Origin: CBDAPI01 sp964565865
Lineage (GTDB): Bacteria > Acidobacteriota > UBA6911 > RPQK01 > CBDAPI01
NCBI GenBank assembly: GCA_964565865.1
Contig: CAZMGM010000050.1
Span: 1 to 15,065, forward strand
Direction: 5' to 3'
Length of the DNA stretch: 15,065 bases
The notes under the pieces were generated by a model. It searched no databases, was not told the origin of the DNA, and worked only from the letters and a program-made list of their open reading frames with translations. Below are positions 7,905-14,735 of the stretch, in pieces; position 1 is the stretch's first letter; the number at the start of each line of letters is the position of its first letter. A program made the position numbers and the translations under genes.

Positions 7905-8681
7905 TTAAGGTTCTTTCCGCCCCTCGAGTTTCCCCAGTTCCTGCAGGGCTCGTTGCCGAACCAGTTTGGGACCCAGTTCCGCAGCCCGTCGCAATGCTAT
8001 TTCGGCACGATCATTTTTCCCTGCCCAGGCATAGGCGACCCCCAGGCGAAAAAACTGCTTGCCTTGAGCCTCTGGATTGTAGTGAGTCGCCTTTTCAAAT
8101 TCGGCTACAGCAACTTCTACTTGTCCCCGTTTGAGCGCTACATGTCCTAGAGCTTCATGGGCCTGAGCTCTCATCTGCCCTCGCAACCTTTTCCAGTCCT
8201 CCAGGGGAATCTCCCGTGGAACGCGTATTTGCTTCAGTATGCGTAAAGCTTTGCGAGCATACTCCTCTGCCCGGATCACAAGGTCGGTAGCGTCTGGTCT
8301 CTCTGCGGTCACGTTCGGAATGGCTGAGGCTAACGTTAGCAATGCGTTCAAATTGTCCGGGAGGAGCTGAAGATATCTCTCTCCGGCCCGCAGCATCCCG
8401 TCGAAGTCATTTAGCTCCTGGTAAGACAGCATTTGCTGCTGGTACGCAGTCGCCAGCAACTCCGATTCTGGGTACTGGGAGATGAACCGCTCTACTTTCA
8501 CAATCGTCTCACGTGTATCGGGCGCGACGAGAATCTCCAGGTAGGCATCAAACTCTTCCTGGAATTTCGCCTGCGGCGCATGAGTGGGGTCGGCCAAAGG
8601 CCCAAACTGTCCTCGGATATGAACATGCGTAACCGTCAGCCCCAGCACAAGGAAAGCTGCAAGAAGTCTAGTGTTCCCCAT
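7905..8681 (-). CDS. Exported TPR protein, second gene of the TPR operon
   Basis: 258 residues from the ATG at 8681. This start gives a clean signal peptide (MGNTRLLAAFLVLGLTVTHV) and has AAGGAG about 13 bases upstream. An upstream in-frame ATG at 8708 would add nine residues and lengthen the overlap with the preceding gene. The mature part begins with a BamD/outer-membrane-type TPR arrangement (VERFISQYPESELLATAYQQ, QELNDFDGMLRAGERYLQLL), then helical TPRs near the C-terminus (LGHVALKRGQVEVAVAEFEK, FRLGVAYAWAGKNDRAEIAL). No Cys lipobox is visible. The gene overlaps the end of the upstream TPR gene by 14 bases, and its stop is one base from the next start. It is probably a periplasmic scaffold; the partner is unknown. 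Confidence 0.87.
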   Translation of the reverse strand: MGNTRLLAAFLVLGLTVTHVHIRGQFGPLADPTHAPQAKFQEEFDAYLEILVAPDTRETIVKVERFISQYPESELLATAYQQQMLSYQELNDFDGMLRAGERYLQLLPDNLNALLTLASAIPNVTAERPDATDLVIRAEEYARKALRILKQIRVPREIPLEDWKRLRGQMRAQAHEALGHVALKRGQVEVAVAEFEKATHYNPEAQGKQFFRLGVAYAWAGKNDRAEIALRRAAELGPKLVRQRALQELGKLEGRKEP

Positions 8682-9618
8682 AAACTGCTTTGAGCTCCTT
8701 GAATACACTTAGTTCCTCCTGAGCCTGCTCCGGTTGGCCAAGCTCTTTGTAAAGTCTGAACAGAATATAGTGGGCGGCAGTGTGCCCTGGATTCAACCGG
8801 ACAACCTCCTGCAGCTCCTCTATGGCTTCGCTTACCCTTCCCGACCGCTCATAGATCTTGGCTAGAATAAGATGGTTTGCATCAAGCTCCGGCTGGAGCT
8901 CAACAGCTTTCCTCGCCCAGCCTAGAGCCTGTTCAGTATTCCTATTCAAGAGGAGCCGAGCCATCCCCTGATAGGGCCAACTGAAACGCTCTTGATTGTT
9001 TTCCGATAAGTGAATGGCAGTTTCGTAGCTCCGAAGAGCCTCTTCCTCCCTTTCCAGGATCTCCAGACAATAGCCTCTGTAGTAGACACTCTCAGAATGA
9101 TCTGGACTAAGCTCGATTGCTTTCTCGAAAGACTCGAGAGCACGTTCAAAGTCATTCTGGACAGACTCAAAATAGCGGCCCAGGCGATAATGCGGCTGGT
9201 GGTCCTGAGGATCGCGCGCCGCCGCCTGTTCCATTTGGTCCTTGAACAGACTGAATTGATGCATGCGATAGTAAGCCATGCCTAGAGTCTTGTGCAGCAA
9301 AGCCGTTTTCAAACCGAGCTGTTGCGCCTGACGTAGATCCTGGACCGCTGCTATCCTGTTCCCCAGTTGCCAGCGTACAACTCCAACCCAATAACGGAGC
9401 ACGGGGTTGTCCGACTCTTCTTGAACCAGTTCCTCTGTCAGCCGGGCAGCCTGTTCCCACTCCTGTTGCTGGACTAATTCCTCGAGGCGTTTCATCGGAT
9501 CCTGGCCTTCCTTCGGCACCTGGAGACGTGCTTGGAGAGATGATTTGAAGCTCTCCTGCCCTGCCCCCGCCCCTCCCATCGAGGCAACAAACAGAAAAGA
9601 AGCCAGAGTAAAGCCCAT
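8668..9618 (-). CDS. Exported TPR protein, first gene of the TPR operon
   Basis: 316 residues from the only in-frame ATG (9618), since an in-frame TGA lies ten codons upstream. A signal peptide (MGFTLASFLFVASMGGAGAG) precedes several TPR units: GVVRWQLGNRIAAVQDLRQA, YRLGRYFESVQNDFERALES, YRGYCLEILEREEEALRSYE and LAKIYERSGRVSEAIEELQE. It ends with an ILFRLYKELGQPEQAQEEL unit. No catalytic domain is present. The ribosome site is weak. It is the promoter-proximal gene of a three-gene minus-strand operon and is divergent from the metallohydrolase-OmpA fusion, 130 bases away. A role in envelope protein-protein interaction is inferred from the family and the signal peptide. Confidence 0.9.
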   Translation of the reverse strand: MGFTLASFLFVASMGGAGAGQESFKSSLQARLQVPKEGQDPMKRLEELVQQQEWEQAARLTEELVQEESDNPVLRYWVGVVRWQLGNRIAAVQDLRQAQQLGLKTALLHKTLGMAYYRMHQFSLFKDQMEQAAARDPQDHQPHYRLGRYFESVQNDFERALESFEKAIELSPDHSESVYYRGYCLEILEREEEALRSYETAIHLSENNQERFSWPYQGMARLLLNRNTEQALGWARKAVELQPELDANHLILAKIYERSGRVSEAIEELQEVVRLNPGHTAAHYILFRLYKELGQPEQAQEELSVFKELKAVYGEH

Positions 9619-9748
9619 ATGTCCCGGACCCGAATGACCCTTTCTTCAGAAGATCGTATCTTCTTTTGGGCACGGGCTGCTAGGCTCCTGTTTGTCCGCA
9701 CTCGATACGAGGTACAAAAAGGAGCAGGTATAATCGCAGGAGGCAACG

Positions 9749-11689
9749 ATGTTCAGTTTTAGGCAACACACCCCCGCTACTATGTGTCTCGTGACGCTCT
9801 GTGTTGCCGCTGTGAGCGTCGCGCAGAGCAGCCACCCCACAGTTGAGATCACTGTTCTCGACGATGAGTCTCGCCTGCTTCCGTCTCGAATCCATGTAAA
9901 AAATTCGGCCGGCAAGCCTCAGCGTGCCATGGATCTGCCGTTCTGGCACGACCATTTGGTTTGTCCCGGCCAAGCCAAACTAGAACTCCCACCCGGTAAG
10001 TACACCTACGAAGTCGAACGCGGACCTGAGTATGGACAGCAGCGCGGTTCATTTATCGCCAGGAAAGGTGAGAACCCGACAGTATCGATCCGTCTGAAGC
10101 GGATAGCCAACCTTGCTGCTGCTGGCTGGTGGTCGGGAGAGTTGCATGTGCACCGATCATTCGAAGATATTGAACTCCTCATGGAGGCGGAAGATCTGCA
10201 TGTGGCACCGGTCATTACGTGGTGGAACGACAGGAATCTTTGGAACGATCGCGAGAGTCTTGAGAAGCCCTTGCTCGAGTTCGACAGCAACCGGTATGCC
10301 CATGTCATGGCCGGTGAAGATGAGCGTGGGGGTGGGGCTTTGCTGTTTCTCAATCTTGACCAGCCGCTGAAAATTGCCGGATCAAGCCGAGAGTATCCAT
10401 CCCCGATGAAGTTCCTTCATGAGGCCCGCCGACATCCAGGTGCATGGATCGACATCGAGAAGCCCTTCTGGTGGGATGTACCCCTCTGGCTGGCAAGTGG
10501 GCAGATCGACTCAATCGGTCTGGCCAACAACCATATGTCCCGCAGCCAAATGTATGAAAGCGAAGCCTCGGGAAAACCACGGGATGCAAAGCGTCTTCCA
10601 CCCCCGAACGGAAACGGTTACTGGTCACAGGAAATCTACTATCACATTCTCGACTGCGGACTCCGCATCCCCCCTTCGGCCGGAAGTGCTTCGGGTGTGA
10701 TCCCCAATCCAGTCGGGTATAACCGCGTCTATGTCCATGTCGGCAAGGCATTTGATTATGAGCGGTGGTGGGATGGTCTGAAGGCGGGGCGCTCGTTCGT
10801 CACGAACGGACCGTTGTTGCTCTGTCGCGCGAACGGTCAAATGCCCGGCCACGTTTTCGCGGGAGATCACGGCGAGGAAATCAGCGTCACTCTGGACGTC
10901 TCGGTCACGACAAGAGACCCGGTTTCGCAGCTTGAAATCATCAAGAACGGCAAGGTCGAGTCGGTGCACAAGGTACGAGGCCGAACGTTCTCAGGAACTC
11001 TAGGGCCACTGAAATTTCAGGAGAGCGGCTGGTTCCTTCTTCGAGTTATCACGGATAACGAGCGCACCTTTCGATTTGCCTCGACCGCACCATTTTACGT
11101 TGAGATCGGTTCTTCGAAACGCCGAATCAGTAAACGTTCCGCACAATTCTTCCTCGATTGGGTCGAGGAACGCATCCGACGCATCAAACTGGATGACACG
11201 GATCAACGCCGGGAGGTGCTCTCCTATCACGAAGAGGCGCGCGCTTTCTGGAAGACGATTCTGACGTCAGCCAACACGGAGGGACGATCCACCGTCTCGG
11301 ACGCCGCTGGGGATGACGGAGACGGGAACGACACCGATACCGGTTCTTACCCGTTCCGTGAACGGTTCGTGATTCAAATCAACGGATTGCGGCCAGATGA
11401 CCTGGCCAGGGCCAGGCTGGATTATGTTGCGCTTAGGATGCAGCAAATCGCCCCGTTAAACGCTCTCGTTACAGGACACACGGACGACCGGGGAGATTCG
11501 GGGTCGAACCTTCGGGTAGGCCGGCACAGGGCTGCAGCGGTGCGGGACTATCTGGTCCGGCAGCACAACATCGAGGCAGAACGAATTGAAACAAGAAGTG
11601 CCGGGGAGGGCCGACCGACGGCTGACAACCGGACCCCTGAGGGTCGGGGACAGAATCGGCGCGTGGAAATCGAACTGTCAGCACCCTAG
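9749..11689 (+). CDS. CehA/McbA-type PHP-like metallohydrolase fused to OmpA-like peptidoglycan-binding domain
   Basis: 646 residues. A perfect AGGAGG lies 5 bases before the ATG. A signal peptide covers about 1-26 (LVTLCVAAVSVAQ). Residues 28-118 form a beta-rich region. From 126, GWWSGELHVHRSFED (His133, His135) is the metal-binding start of the CehA/McbA branch of the PHP superfamily, followed by AGEDE (about 188-192), GLANNHMSRSQ and PVGYNRVYVHVG, then AGRSFVTNGPLL, all typical of this family. After a charged helical segment and an Asp/Gly-rich linker (about 515-530), residues 533-644 form an OmpA-like domain: GHTDDRG (Asp579), RHRAAAVRDYL (Arg594) and GRGQNRRVEIEL, with the Asp and Arg that bind diaminopimelate. 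The predicted product is an exported hydrolase or binding protein tethered to peptidoglycan. CehA itself hydrolyses a carbamate ester; the substrate here is unknown. Confidence 0.88.
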   Translation: MFSFRQHTPATMCLVTLCVAAVSVAQSSHPTVEITVLDDESRLLPSRIHVKNSAGKPQRAMDLPFWHDHLVCPGQAKLELPPGKYTYEVERGPEYGQQRGSFIARKGENPTVSIRLKRIANLAAAGWWSGELHVHRSFEDIELLMEAEDLHVAPVITWWNDRNLWNDRESLEKPLLEFDSNRYAHVMAGEDERGGGALLFLNLDQPLKIAGSSREYPSPMKFLHEARRHPGAWIDIEKPFWWDVPLWLASGQIDSIGLANNHMSRSQMYESEASGKPRDAKRLPPPNGNGYWSQEIYYHILDCGLRIPPSAGSASGVIPNPVGYNRVYVHVGKAFDYERWWDGLKAGRSFVTNGPLLLCRANGQMPGHVFAGDHGEEISVTLDVSVTTRDPVSQLEIIKNGKVESVHKVRGRTFSGTLGPLKFQESGWFLLRVITDNERTFRFASTAPFYVEIGSSKRRISKRSAQFFLDWVEERIRRIKLDDTDQRREVLSYHEEARAFWKTILTSANTEGRSTVSDAAGDDGDGNDTDTGSYPFRERFVIQINGLRPDDLARARLDYVALRMQQIAPLNALVTGHTDDRGDSGSNLRVGRHRAAAVRDYLVRQHNIEAERIETRSAGEGRPTADNRTPEGRGQNRRVEIELSAP

Positions 11690-11835
11690 CAGTTCCCTGG
11701 CGCGCGACCGTGCACCACGGACTGCTGGCGGGTTCCTTTTGGAGCCCCTCCGGGTGCTCAGCGAAAACGTGCTAGACTATGCAAAATTCCGGAATTTCAG
11801 AAAACAACAATCCTACAAGAAGGGGAGCGAGAGCC
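11690..11835 (+). promoter_or_regulatory. Leader region of the Gfo/Idh/MocA gene with a 14-base perfect palindrome
   Basis: The spacer carries AAATTCCGGAATTT at 11784-11797, identical to its reverse complement, ending 38 bases before the chosen ATG. This position suits an operator just downstream of a promoter. A GC-rich imperfect hairpin (GAGCCCC, loop TCCG, GGGTGCTC) lies upstream near 11742-11759, without a T-run. No convincing -35/-10 pair was found. Confidence 0.35.
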
Positions 11836-13200
11836 ATGAAAGTGAACAGGCGAACTTTTGTTTCCAGCAGCGTGGCGGGAGCGGGTCTCGGTACGACCTG
11901 GGGAGCAAAGCAACGGCCCGTGGGCGCCAATGACCGGATCCGAGTTGGTTCCATCGGCGTCGGCGGCATGGGTCGGTACAACCTGGGCGACTTCCTGAAA
12001 ATGCCCGAAGTGGATGTGGTGGCGGTCTGCGACGTTTGGGAGCACAACCAGGATCGGGCAGTGAAGATGACCGACGGCAAGGCCGAACCCTACTCAGATT
12101 TTAGGCGGGTTCTGGATCGAAAAGACGTCGATGTCGTGGTCGTGTCCACGCCGGACCATTGGCATGCCCCAATCATGATTGCTGCCTGTGAGGCCGGTAA
12201 GGACGTATACACTGAGAAACCGGTTTCTCACACCTTGCGCGAAGGCAGAAAAATGGTGGAGGCCGCCCAGCGTGCTGGCTGTGTCGTGCAAGTCGGGACG
12301 CAACAGCGTTCCGGTGCGCATTACCAGGAAGCCGTAGACCTCATCCGCAGTGGGAAGATCGGACAGGTCACCCGGGTCCATGCTTGGAACTTCGTCAATG
12401 AGTCTCCCCGCGGGATTGGGACTCACCCAACCTCGACAGCTCCGGAGGGACTGGATTGGGACATGTATCTCGGTCCTGCTCCTAAGGTCCCATTTCACCC
12501 CAGCAGATTCATTTATTATTTTCGCTGGTTCTGGGCTTACTCCGGAGGCACAATGACCGACTGGGGCACACACCACTTCGACACCATCCACTGGGCCATG
12601 AACGTCAAGGCTCCCAGAAGTGTTTTTGCCACGAGCTCGAAAATGGTCATTCGAGACGACAAGGAAACACCCGACACGATGGAAGTGGTGTTAGAGTATC
12701 CGGATTTCATTGCCACTTTCTCCCAGCGGGACACCAACGCGCGCTCTCATTACGACAGCAAATACGGCATTGAGTTTTTTGGAACGGATGCCACCCTGTT
12801 CATCAACCGCAACGGATTTCAGGTCTTTCCTGAAGTCATGGGCCGTTACGAGGACCTCGAGTCGCCCTATTTGCGCGAGGTGGCCAGTATCCAGAATCAG
12901 CCTAAACCCTGGGAGGACAAGGATCGAAATCGCAAAACCAGGGCGGAGTACAGGGTCGGGGCCAAGTCTGAACTACACGTTGGGCATGTCCGCAACTTCA
13001 TTGAATGCGTCAAGACCAGGAGCAAACCCGCCGCCGACATCGAGACTGGTCACTATTCCACTTCAGCTCCACTCCTTGCCAACGTTGCCTTGAAAGTCGG
13101 CCGTAAGATCGAATGGGACTGGAAGAAGGAAGAGGTTGTAGGGGACCAGGAGGCCAACCAGTTGCTGACCAAAGAGTACCGGCAACCGTGGGAGGTATAG
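11836..13200 (+). CDS. Tat-exported Gfo/Idh/MocA-family oxidoreductase
   Basis: 454 residues. The start at ATG 11836 is preferred over the in-frame ATG at 11779 because AAGGGGAG sits just upstream and the protein then begins with a twin-arginine signal (MKVNRRTFVSSSVAGAGLG). The Rossmann domain follows, with VGSIGVGGMGRYNL (GVGGMG 41-46, NAD(P) binding), the acidic turn VCDVWE, and STPDHWHAP. EKPVSH carries the conserved catalytic Lys128. In the C-terminal domain, TDWGTHHFDTIHW (His246/His247, Asp249) is the usual active-site motif, and the extra KNFIE-type segment (HVGHVRNFIECVKTRSKPAA) matches the periplasmic subfamily common in Acidobacteriota and Planctomycetota. These enzymes act on sugars, sugar acids or cyclitols with tightly bound NAD(P); the substrate is not readable. 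Its stop overlaps the next small ORF by 13 bases. Confidence 0.93.
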   Translation: MKVNRRTFVSSSVAGAGLGTTWGAKQRPVGANDRIRVGSIGVGGMGRYNLGDFLKMPEVDVVAVCDVWEHNQDRAVKMTDGKAEPYSDFRRVLDRKDVDVVVVSTPDHWHAPIMIAACEAGKDVYTEKPVSHTLREGRKMVEAAQRAGCVVQVGTQQRSGAHYQEAVDLIRSGKIGQVTRVHAWNFVNESPRGIGTHPTSTAPEGLDWDMYLGPAPKVPFHPSRFIYYFRWFWAYSGGTMTDWGTHHFDTIHWAMNVKAPRSVFATSSKMVIRDDKETPDTMEVVLEYPDFIATFSQRDTNARSHYDSKYGIEFFGTDATLFINRNGFQVFPEVMGRYEDLESPYLREVASIQNQPKPWEDKDRNRKTRAEYRVGAKSELHVGHVRNFIECVKTRSKPAADIETGHYSTSAPLLANVALKVGRKIEWDWKKEEVVGDQEANQLLTKEYRQPWEV

Positions 13201-13436
13201 TTCAAACCGCTGTCCGTAAGGACGAACTGCTGGAACAACTTGGTCAAGTTCTTGACCCGGAGCTGGACGAATCCATTCTCGAAAGGGGCTTTGTTGACTC
13301 TCTTCAAGTTAAGAAGGGGAGCGTCACAGTAAAGCTGCAGTTGGCCACCCGGATCTACCCGCTCGATCAGGTGAACGAAGCGATGCATGACCTAATCGAC
13401 GGTCAAATCCCGGGACGAGGGGTGTTGGTTCCCTAG
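13188..13436 (+). CDS. Small chimeric ORF: MIP18/DUF59-like segment joined to an alcohol-dehydrogenase C-terminal tail
   Basis: Read from GTG at 13188 (82 residues), the frame encodes ELLEQLGQVLDPELDESI then RGFVDSLQVKKGSVTVKLQL, which resembles the start of the MIP18/DUF59 (PaaD-like) iron-sulfur assembly family. It then passes directly into RIYPLDQVNEAMHDLIDGQ and IPGRGVLVP, which looks like the last about 28 residues of a medium-chain zinc alcohol dehydrogenase. The MIP18 fold would need about 40 more residues, including its conserved Cys region, so neither half is complete. The simplest reading is an in-frame deletion inside a longer MIP18-ADH fusion or between two adjacent genes. The start overlaps the oxidoreductase stop by 13 bases; an upstream ATG at 13113 is possible but deep in that gene. 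It may not encode a working protein. Confidence 0.45.
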   Translation: MGGIVQTAVRKDELLEQLGQVLDPELDESILERGFVDSLQVKKGSVTVKLQLATRIYPLDQVNEAMHDLIDGQIPGRGVLVP

Positions 13437-13551
13437 CAGCAATACAGGGATGACTGGTTGCCGACCTGCCTGGTCCGTTAATTCAGAACCATAAAATCGA
13501 CGCAGCGTTGATGGTCTTGGGTCAGAGTATTTGCAAAGGTTGTTGATGACT

Positions 13552-13591
13552 GAACCACGGTTCTGCAGGGGACCCTTGCACCCTGCTGGAG
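13552..13591 (+). promoter_or_regulatory. Inverted repeat, hairpin and ribosome site upstream of the dehydrogenase
   Basis: GAACC-ac-GGTTC at 13552-13563 is an inverted repeat with a 2-base spacer. It is followed by GCAGGG (13565-13570) and CCCTGC (13581-13586), a perfect 6-base stem with a 10-base loop. GGAG at 13588-13591 sits right after the stem, 7 bases before the GTG start. The arrangement could be an operator plus a leader hairpin, but the sequence gives no regulator. Confidence 0.3.
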
Positions 13592-13598
13592 ACGTCCA

Positions 13599-14735
13599 GT
13601 GCAAATGATTCGTGTGTCAACATTCGATGCACCCGGCACGCCAGCTCAGATTCGCAGTGTGCCGCGGCCTGCGGTGCCGGCTCGAGCGGCTCTAATTCGG
13701 ATCGATGCTTGTGGGGTTTGCGGCACCGACCTGCATATTCTCCGCGGACACTGGCCCAAACCGCTGCCGTGGCCGCTGACTCTGGGACATGAGTTGGCGG
13801 GGGTGATTGAAGAAAAGGGGCCGGGTCTGAAGAGTGACTTTATGGAACAATCGCTGGCTGTCGGTGACCACGTCATGCTGCCTCCGTTAATGCCGTGTGA
13901 CCAGTGTTATTACTGTGTGCATTACCCAAACCACGCGAACAAATGTCTGAACCCCACCTACTACGGCCGCACTATCCCGTTTGAGAAGCCACCTCACCTG
14001 TGGGGCGGATGGGCCGAGATGGTCTATGTCGATCTCGACATGTTCCCGGCAACGAAGATCTATCGCCTGCCTGATGACATGTCACCCCTGCACGGAGCGT
14101 TAACCGAGCCACTGGCATGCTGTATTCGCGCACTTAACCGTGCTGTTGCTGCCGATGGTTTTCACGTCGGCGACACGGTCGTCATTCAAGGTTCGGGACC
14201 GATCGGTCTTTTCGCTCTGGTGGCTGCTCAGGAGATGGGCGCTGGCTGCGTTGTCGTTGTCGGCGCTCCAGAACAGCCGCGACTGGCCGTATGTCGTGCT
14301 TTTGGCGCAGCGGCCACTATTTCGATCGACGAATATCCAACGCCGCAGTCACGAATCGACGCCGTCCGCGACATCGTCGGCGGTTTCGGAGCAGATCTCA
14401 TCGTCGAGTGTAGCGGTGATCCGTCGTCGGGTCCCGAAGGCATAGAGATGCTCCGGGACGGAGGTGCCTACGTCGAAATGGGCCAATTTACCGACGCCGG
14501 CTCAATCGACACGAACTGGCACCGCATCTGCACGAAAGATATCACCATCCTGGGAAGCTGGGCCTTTACGGCCAACGACATTCCCCTGGGTATTCAGATG
14601 ATCCACCGTGTTGCCGAGCGCTATCCATGGCACTTGATGCAAACACCGTTTTCCTTCAGCCAGGAAGGCCTTGCAGAAGCCACAGAGGCGGCCATCGCCA
14701 TGCGCTGCATGAAGGCGACGATTGTCCCTGACTGA
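13599..14735 (+). CDS. Zinc-dependent medium-chain alcohol/polyol dehydrogenase
   Basis: 378 residues, full length for the medium-chain dehydrogenase family. Catalytic zinc ligands are Cys41 (CGVCGTDLH) and His64-Glu65 (LGHELAG). The structural zinc site is Cys99, Cys102, Cys105 and Cys115 (CDQCYYC then NHANKC); the last spacing is two residues longer than the usual seven. The Rossmann motif GSGPIG is at 197-202 inside VVIQGSGPIGLFALVAAQEM, and ALTEPLACCIRALNRA is the conserved helix before it. It should oxidise an alcohol or polyol, or reduce the ketone, with NAD(P) in the cytoplasm; no signal peptide is present. GTG at 13599 is chosen because GGAG lies 7 bases upstream; ATG at 13605 is two codons in. 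Upstream Gfo/Idh/MocA context suggests sugar or cyclitol catabolism, by inference. Confidence 0.93.
   Translation: MQMIRVSTFDAPGTPAQIRSVPRPAVPARAALIRIDACGVCGTDLHILRGHWPKPLPWPLTLGHELAGVIEEKGPGLKSDFMEQSLAVGDHVMLPPLMPCDQCYYCVHYPNHANKCLNPTYYGRTIPFEKPPHLWGGWAEMVYVDLDMFPATKIYRLPDDMSPLHGALTEPLACCIRALNRAVAADGFHVGDTVVIQGSGPIGLFALVAAQEMGAGCVVVVGAPEQPRLAVCRAFGAAATISIDEYPTPQSRIDAVRDIVGGFGADLIVECSGDPSSGPEGIEMLRDGGAYVEMGQFTDAGSIDTNWHRICTKDITILGSWAFTANDIPLGIQMIHRVAERYPWHLMQTPFSFSQEGLAEATEAAIAMRCMKATIVPD

Noticed and set aside
9167..9673. 168-codon minus-strand frame overlapping the first TPR gene
   Set aside because: It is a shifted reading of the TPR gene; the peptide is Gly/Ser/Pro-rich without family motifs, while the TPR frame has a signal peptide and repeats.
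9729..9734. Perfect TATAAT before the metallohydrolase-OmpA gene
   Set aside because: Transcription from it would start inside the AGGAGG ribosome site (9738-9743), and no -35 element lies at 17 bases, so it is probably fortuitous.
11742..11759. GC-rich hairpin downstream of the metallohydrolase-OmpA gene
   Set aside because: It has one mismatch and no T-run after the stem, so a terminator is not supported; it is mentioned only within the leader region.
11779..11835. Upstream ATG extending the Gfo/Idh/MocA protein by 19 residues
   Set aside because: The extension lies over the palindrome, lacks a ribosome site and would bury the twin-arginine signal behind extra residues.
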